Source of the DNA: Pseudomonas fluorescens NCIMB 11764
GTDB taxonomy: Bacteria > Pseudomonadota > Gammaproteobacteria > Pseudomonadales > Pseudomonadaceae
Length of the DNA stretch: 64,000 bases
Assembly (NCBI RefSeq): GCF_000293885.2
Contig: NZ_CP010945.1
Location: 3,864,001 to 3,928,000, forward strand
Reading direction: 5' to 3'
Shown piece after piece: positions 61,578 through 64,000 of this stretch (its first letter is position 1; every line of letters begins with the position of its first letter). The position numbers and the translations under genes were made by a program. Below the pieces are notes generated by a model that worked only from the letters and a program-made list of their open reading frames with translations, had not been told where the DNA came from and did no database searches.

Positions 61578-62530
61578 CCCGTACTCCCCTTGATGTACTG
61601 GTCGTCAACTACAACACGGCGACGCTGTTACAGCCGATGTTCGATGCATTGCGCCAGGCAAGCAGTGCGGATCCGACGCGCTATCTGGTCGTGGACAATG
61701 CCTCTGCCGATAATTCCCTGGAACGTCTGGAAAATGTTTGCCCAGAGGCATTGTTGCTGGCCAATGAAAACAATGTGGGCTTTGGCCGTGCCAACAATCA
61801 ACTGGTTGAACACTTGCAGGGCAAGTACGCGTTGCTCATCAATACCGATGCCTTCGTTGCCGCCGACACCCTGAAAAAAACCCTCGACTACATGGAGGCG
61901 CATCCGGATTGCGGAGTCCTCGGCGTTCGGCTGGTTGGCCGGGAAGGCGATCTGCAACCCTCGTGTCGCTACTTTCCGACGCCGCTGAATGTCTTCCTCT
62001 CGCGCACCGGGCTTGAACGGTTTTTCCCGGTGGTGAAGAGGGTGGATGACATGGACTGGGATCACGCCTCGGTCCGTGAGTGCGACTGGGTACCGGGCTG
62101 CTATTACCTGATCCGCCGTGAAGTCATCGACCAGGTGGGCTTGTTCGATCCGCGCTACTTCCTCTATTACGAGGAGGTCGATCACTGCAAGCGCGTCAAG
62201 CAGGCTGGCTGGAAAGTGGTGTATTACCCCGACACCACGGTGGTGCATATCGGCGGTGAGAGTGCCAAGACGGTTGTCGAGCTCAATGCGGTCAGTCGAC
62301 AGATACCCAAGATACAGATCGAAAGCGAACTGTTGTACTTCCGCAAGCACCACGGTCTGTTGGGGCTGGCTTGGCATATGTTCCTGGTTTGCCTGGGAGA
62401 TCTGATTCTGGCGCTCAAGGCACTGCTGAAAGGCCGTGGCCGAGCCGCCATCGCAACGTGCTGGCAGCATACGCGCGCTACTTGGGCGCTGCTGCGAGAA
62501 ACCCGATTCGCTACCCAACCCACACGGTAG
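61574..62530 (+). CDS. Family-2 glycosyltransferase (rhamnosyltransferase-like)
   Basis: This 318-residue GT-A enzyme has VLVVNYNTATLL at the start, the metal-binding acidic motif (LLINTDAFV in place of DxD), and the acceptor region VPGCYYLIRREVIDQVGLFD followed by YYEEVDHCKRVKQAGWKV. Such WbbL-type enzymes often transfer rhamnose. It has a C-terminal amphipathic or membrane helix (MFLVCLGDLILALKALL). Coupled to the acyltransferase before it. Confidence 0.9.
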   Translation: MTRTPLDVLVVNYNTATLLQPMFDALRQASSADPTRYLVVDNASADNSLERLENVCPEALLLANENNVGFGRANNQLVEHLQGKYALLINTDAFVAADTLKKTLDYMEAHPDCGVLGVRLVGREGDLQPSCRYFPTPLNVFLSRTGLERFFPVVKRVDDMDWDHASVRECDWVPGCYYLIRREVIDQVGLFDPRYFLYYEEVDHCKRVKQAGWKVVYYPDTTVVHIGGESAKTVVELNAVSRQIPKIQIESELLYFRKHHGLLGLAWHMFLVCLGDLILALKALLKGRGRAAIATCWQHTRATWALLRETRFATQPTR

Positions 62531-62538
62531 GTCAATCA

Positions 62539-63090
62539 ATGTTCGAGAATATACGCGCGGACTTGCGTGCCTATGGCGGTGATTGGGGTGCTCAGGGCCT
62601 CTGGGTGATGCTGGTTTATCGCTTCGGACGCTGGCGTTACGGGGTGCGCCCGGCACTGTTGCGCAAGCTGCTCTCCTTTATCTACAAAGTCCTCTACAAA
62701 CTGGTGCAGATCCTCACGGGCATCGAGCTGCCCTGTGAAGTCGTGATCGGACGCAACTTTGTCATCGATCATTTCGGCGGGATCATTATCAGTGGGTATG
62801 CGCAGTTCGGCGATGATTGCCGGATCCGCAATGGCGTGGTCGTGGGCCTGAAGAATGTGAATGAGCCGATCGCCCCGGTGATCGGCAACAACGTTGATAT
62901 CGGCACCGGGGCCAAGGTGCTGGGCAATATCCGCATTGGCAACAATGTCGTGATTGGTGCCAATGCCGTGGTGCTGACCGATGTACCGGATGACTCGGTG
63001 GCAGTGGGCGTACCCGCCATTATCAAGAGAAGGCAGTCGGCTGAAGCAACAGCATCCTCCCTGGACACTTCCGACTGCGACGCCAAGTGA
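62539..63090 (+). CDS. Serine-acetyltransferase-like hexapeptide acyltransferase
   Basis: The 183-residue protein has an N-terminal helical part (FENIRADLRAYGGDWGAQGL) and a CysE-like hexapeptide helix (VVIGRNFVIDHFGGIIISG, NNVDIGTGAKVLGNIRIGNN, GVPAIIKRR). Its relation to CysE suggests acetyl-CoA as donor, but the setting suggests that a sugar is the acceptor. The ATG at 62539 follows the previous stop after 8 bases; the longer frame inside the glycosyltransferase gene was rejected. Confidence 0.88.
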   Translation: MFENIRADLRAYGGDWGAQGLWVMLVYRFGRWRYGVRPALLRKLLSFIYKVLYKLVQILTGIELPCEVVIGRNFVIDHFGGIIISGYAQFGDDCRIRNGVVVGLKNVNEPIAPVIGNNVDIGTGAKVLGNIRIGNNVVIGANAVVLTDVPDDSVAVGVPAIIKRRQSAEATASSLDTSDCDAK

Positions 63091-63095
63091 ACCCC

Positions 63096-64000
63096 ATGGC
63101 GATCGGCATGGGGGTCGTTGTTATCGGTCGCAACGAGGGCCTGCGGCTTGAGCGCTGCCTGGTTTCGCTGGTGGGTGCGGCAGAGCAGGTGGTCTATGTC
63201 GACTCTGGATCAACGGACGATTCGGTGGAGATGGCAAAGGCGCTCGGGGTCGAGGTGGTCGAGCTGGATATGTCGATCCCGTTTACGGCGGCCCGCGCTC
63301 GCAATGAAGGATTTGCCCGCCTGCAACGTCTGCTGCCGGCGATGCGCTACGTACAATTTGTCGACGGTGATTGCGAGGTTGTCGAAGGCTGGTTGTCCCG
63401 GGCACAGGACTTTCTCGATACCCGGCCTGACGTGGCGGTGGTCTGTGGGCGGCGCCGCGAACGATTTCCACAGCGCTCGATTTACAACTTGTTGTGCGAC
63501 CTCGAATGGGACACGCCGATAGGCGAGGCCAAGGCCTGTGGTGGCGATGCGTTGATGCGGGCGGATGCCTTCGCCGCAGCGTCGGGGTTTCGAGCGGACC
63601 TGATCGCCGGGGAAGAGCCCGAATTGTGTGTGCGCCTGCGGGCGAATGAATGGAAGGTCTGGCGTCTGGCCGAGGAAATGACTTTGCACGATGCGGCCAT
63701 GACCCGCTTCGGCCAGTGGTGGCGGCGTACATTGCGCGGCGGACATGCCTTTGCCGAAGGTGCTTTTTTACATGGGGCTGCACCGGAGAAACATTGGCTG
63801 CGGGAGTCGCGTCGTGCCTGGTTCTGGGGCTTGGGCGTGCCACTGGCGACGGTGATCGCACTGTTGATGCTGGGCTGGTCAGGGCTGCTTCTGCTGCTGG
63901 TCTACCCGTTGCAAGTCGTGCGCCTGGCTCGTCGAGGCGGTAGATCAAAGCGCGAAAACTGGCTGCTGGCTTTATTCCTCGTGCTGGGAAAATTTCCCGA
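63096..64000 (+). CDS. Family-2 glycosyltransferase, partial at right edge
   Basis: The frame starts at ATG 63096, 5 bases after the previous stop, and is still open at the end of the window (301 codons visible). It reads VVVIGRNEGLRLERCLVSLV and VVYVDSGSTDDSVEMA, with DGDCE as the metal-binding motif, RADLIAGEEPELCVRLR for the acceptor region, and a hydrophobic C-terminal part (LGVPLATVIALLMLGWSGLL). It is a GT-A family-2 transferase with membrane helices. It is probably not complete. Confidence 0.9.
   Translation, partial: MAIGMGVVVIGRNEGLRLERCLVSLVGAAEQVVYVDSGSTDDSVEMAKALGVEVVELDMSIPFTAARARNEGFARLQRLLPAMRYVQFVDGDCEVVEGWLSRAQDFLDTRPDVAVVCGRRRERFPQRSIYNLLCDLEWDTPIGEAKACGGDALMRADAFAAASGFRADLIAGEEPELCVRLRANEWKVWRLAEEMTLHDAAMTRFGQWWRRTLRGGHAFAEGAFLHGAAPEKHWLRESRRAWFWGLGVPLATVIALLMLGWSGLLLLLVYPLQVVRLARRGGRSKRENWLLALFLVLGKFP

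Noticed and set aside
47197..64000. Exosortase gene for the VPLPA-CTERM protein
   Set aside because: All membrane proteins in the locus fit Wzz, Wzy or Wzx; none shows the exosortase Cys/Arg/His pattern.
1..64000. tRNA or rRNA genes, CRISPR arrays, insertion sequences and prophage genes
   Set aside because: I saw no tRNA-like cloverleaf, no regularly spaced direct repeats, and no transposase, integrase or phage genes.

Overview
The window looks like chromosomal DNA of a Pseudomonas in the broad P. fluorescens group. Coding GC is high. Three families of Pseudomonas-type REP palindromes sit between genes. The gene set is also typical: arginine succinyltransferase alpha/beta pair, PE-LIG-POL type LigD, Pcs, MntH, a ScoAB/thiolase operon, and a copper/Dsb-type two-component locus with DipZ. 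This assignment rests on recognised families and repeats, not on a database search.

Layout. 1-7 kb: the end of a GGDEF protein, a broken M20 peptidase, an oxaloacetate decarboxylase, an orphan aruF-aruG pair, a phosphatase-cobF pair, and a divergent FtrA-type regulator/rhodanese pair. 7-21 kb: ordinary metabolic and transport genes separated by REPs (amidotransferase, amino-acid binding protein, AstE-like hydrolase, esterase, GST, membrane protein, MntH, ScoAB-thiolase with a LysR regulator, sirtuin, methyltransferase). 21-31 kb: a likely metal/thiol-stress region. It holds a formamidase-family protein with a zinc ribbon, a DUF692-DUF2063 (MNIO and partner) pair with no adjacent precursor peptide, a YnbA/PlsC/YnbB-like lipid operon, a two-component system, a DUF2790 protein, a small exported TCGSSTC peptide with a 14-residue repeat, and DipZ. 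TGTATC repeats about 10 bp apart lie in front of the formamidase gene and between the two-component system and the DUF2790 gene, which suggests one regulon. 31-47 kb: regulators, methyltransferases, a universal stress protein, phosphatidylcholine synthase, a haem-oxygenase-like diiron enzyme with a methyltransferase, LigD, and a glutaredoxin/AhpD-like pair with its AraC regulator.

47-64 kb: an exopolysaccharide locus that runs off the right edge. The first operon encodes a protein with a VPLPA-type (PEP-CTERM-like) C-terminus, a small ORF, a Wza-like export protein, an outer-membrane barrel, a Wzz/GNVR protein and a BY-kinase-like ATPase. A convergent operon encodes a Wzy/O-antigen-ligase-like protein, a large secreted clan-A glycosidase and GalE. 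A third, divergent operon encodes a Wzx flippase, a 64-residue Tat-signal microprotein overlapping a GMC oxidoreductase, two hexapeptide acyltransferases and two family-2 glycosyltransferases. Together they would make, acylate, flip, polymerise, export and trim one acylated polysaccharide.

The candidates most worth following are: (i) the TCGSSTC peptide with the trans-encoded DUF692/DUF2063 pair under a shared TGTATC signal; (ii) the VPLPA-CTERM protein in a Pseudomonas EPS locus with no exosortase visible; (iii) the Tat microprotein/GMC oxidoreductase pair; (iv) the lipid mini-operon downstream of the sensor kinase.
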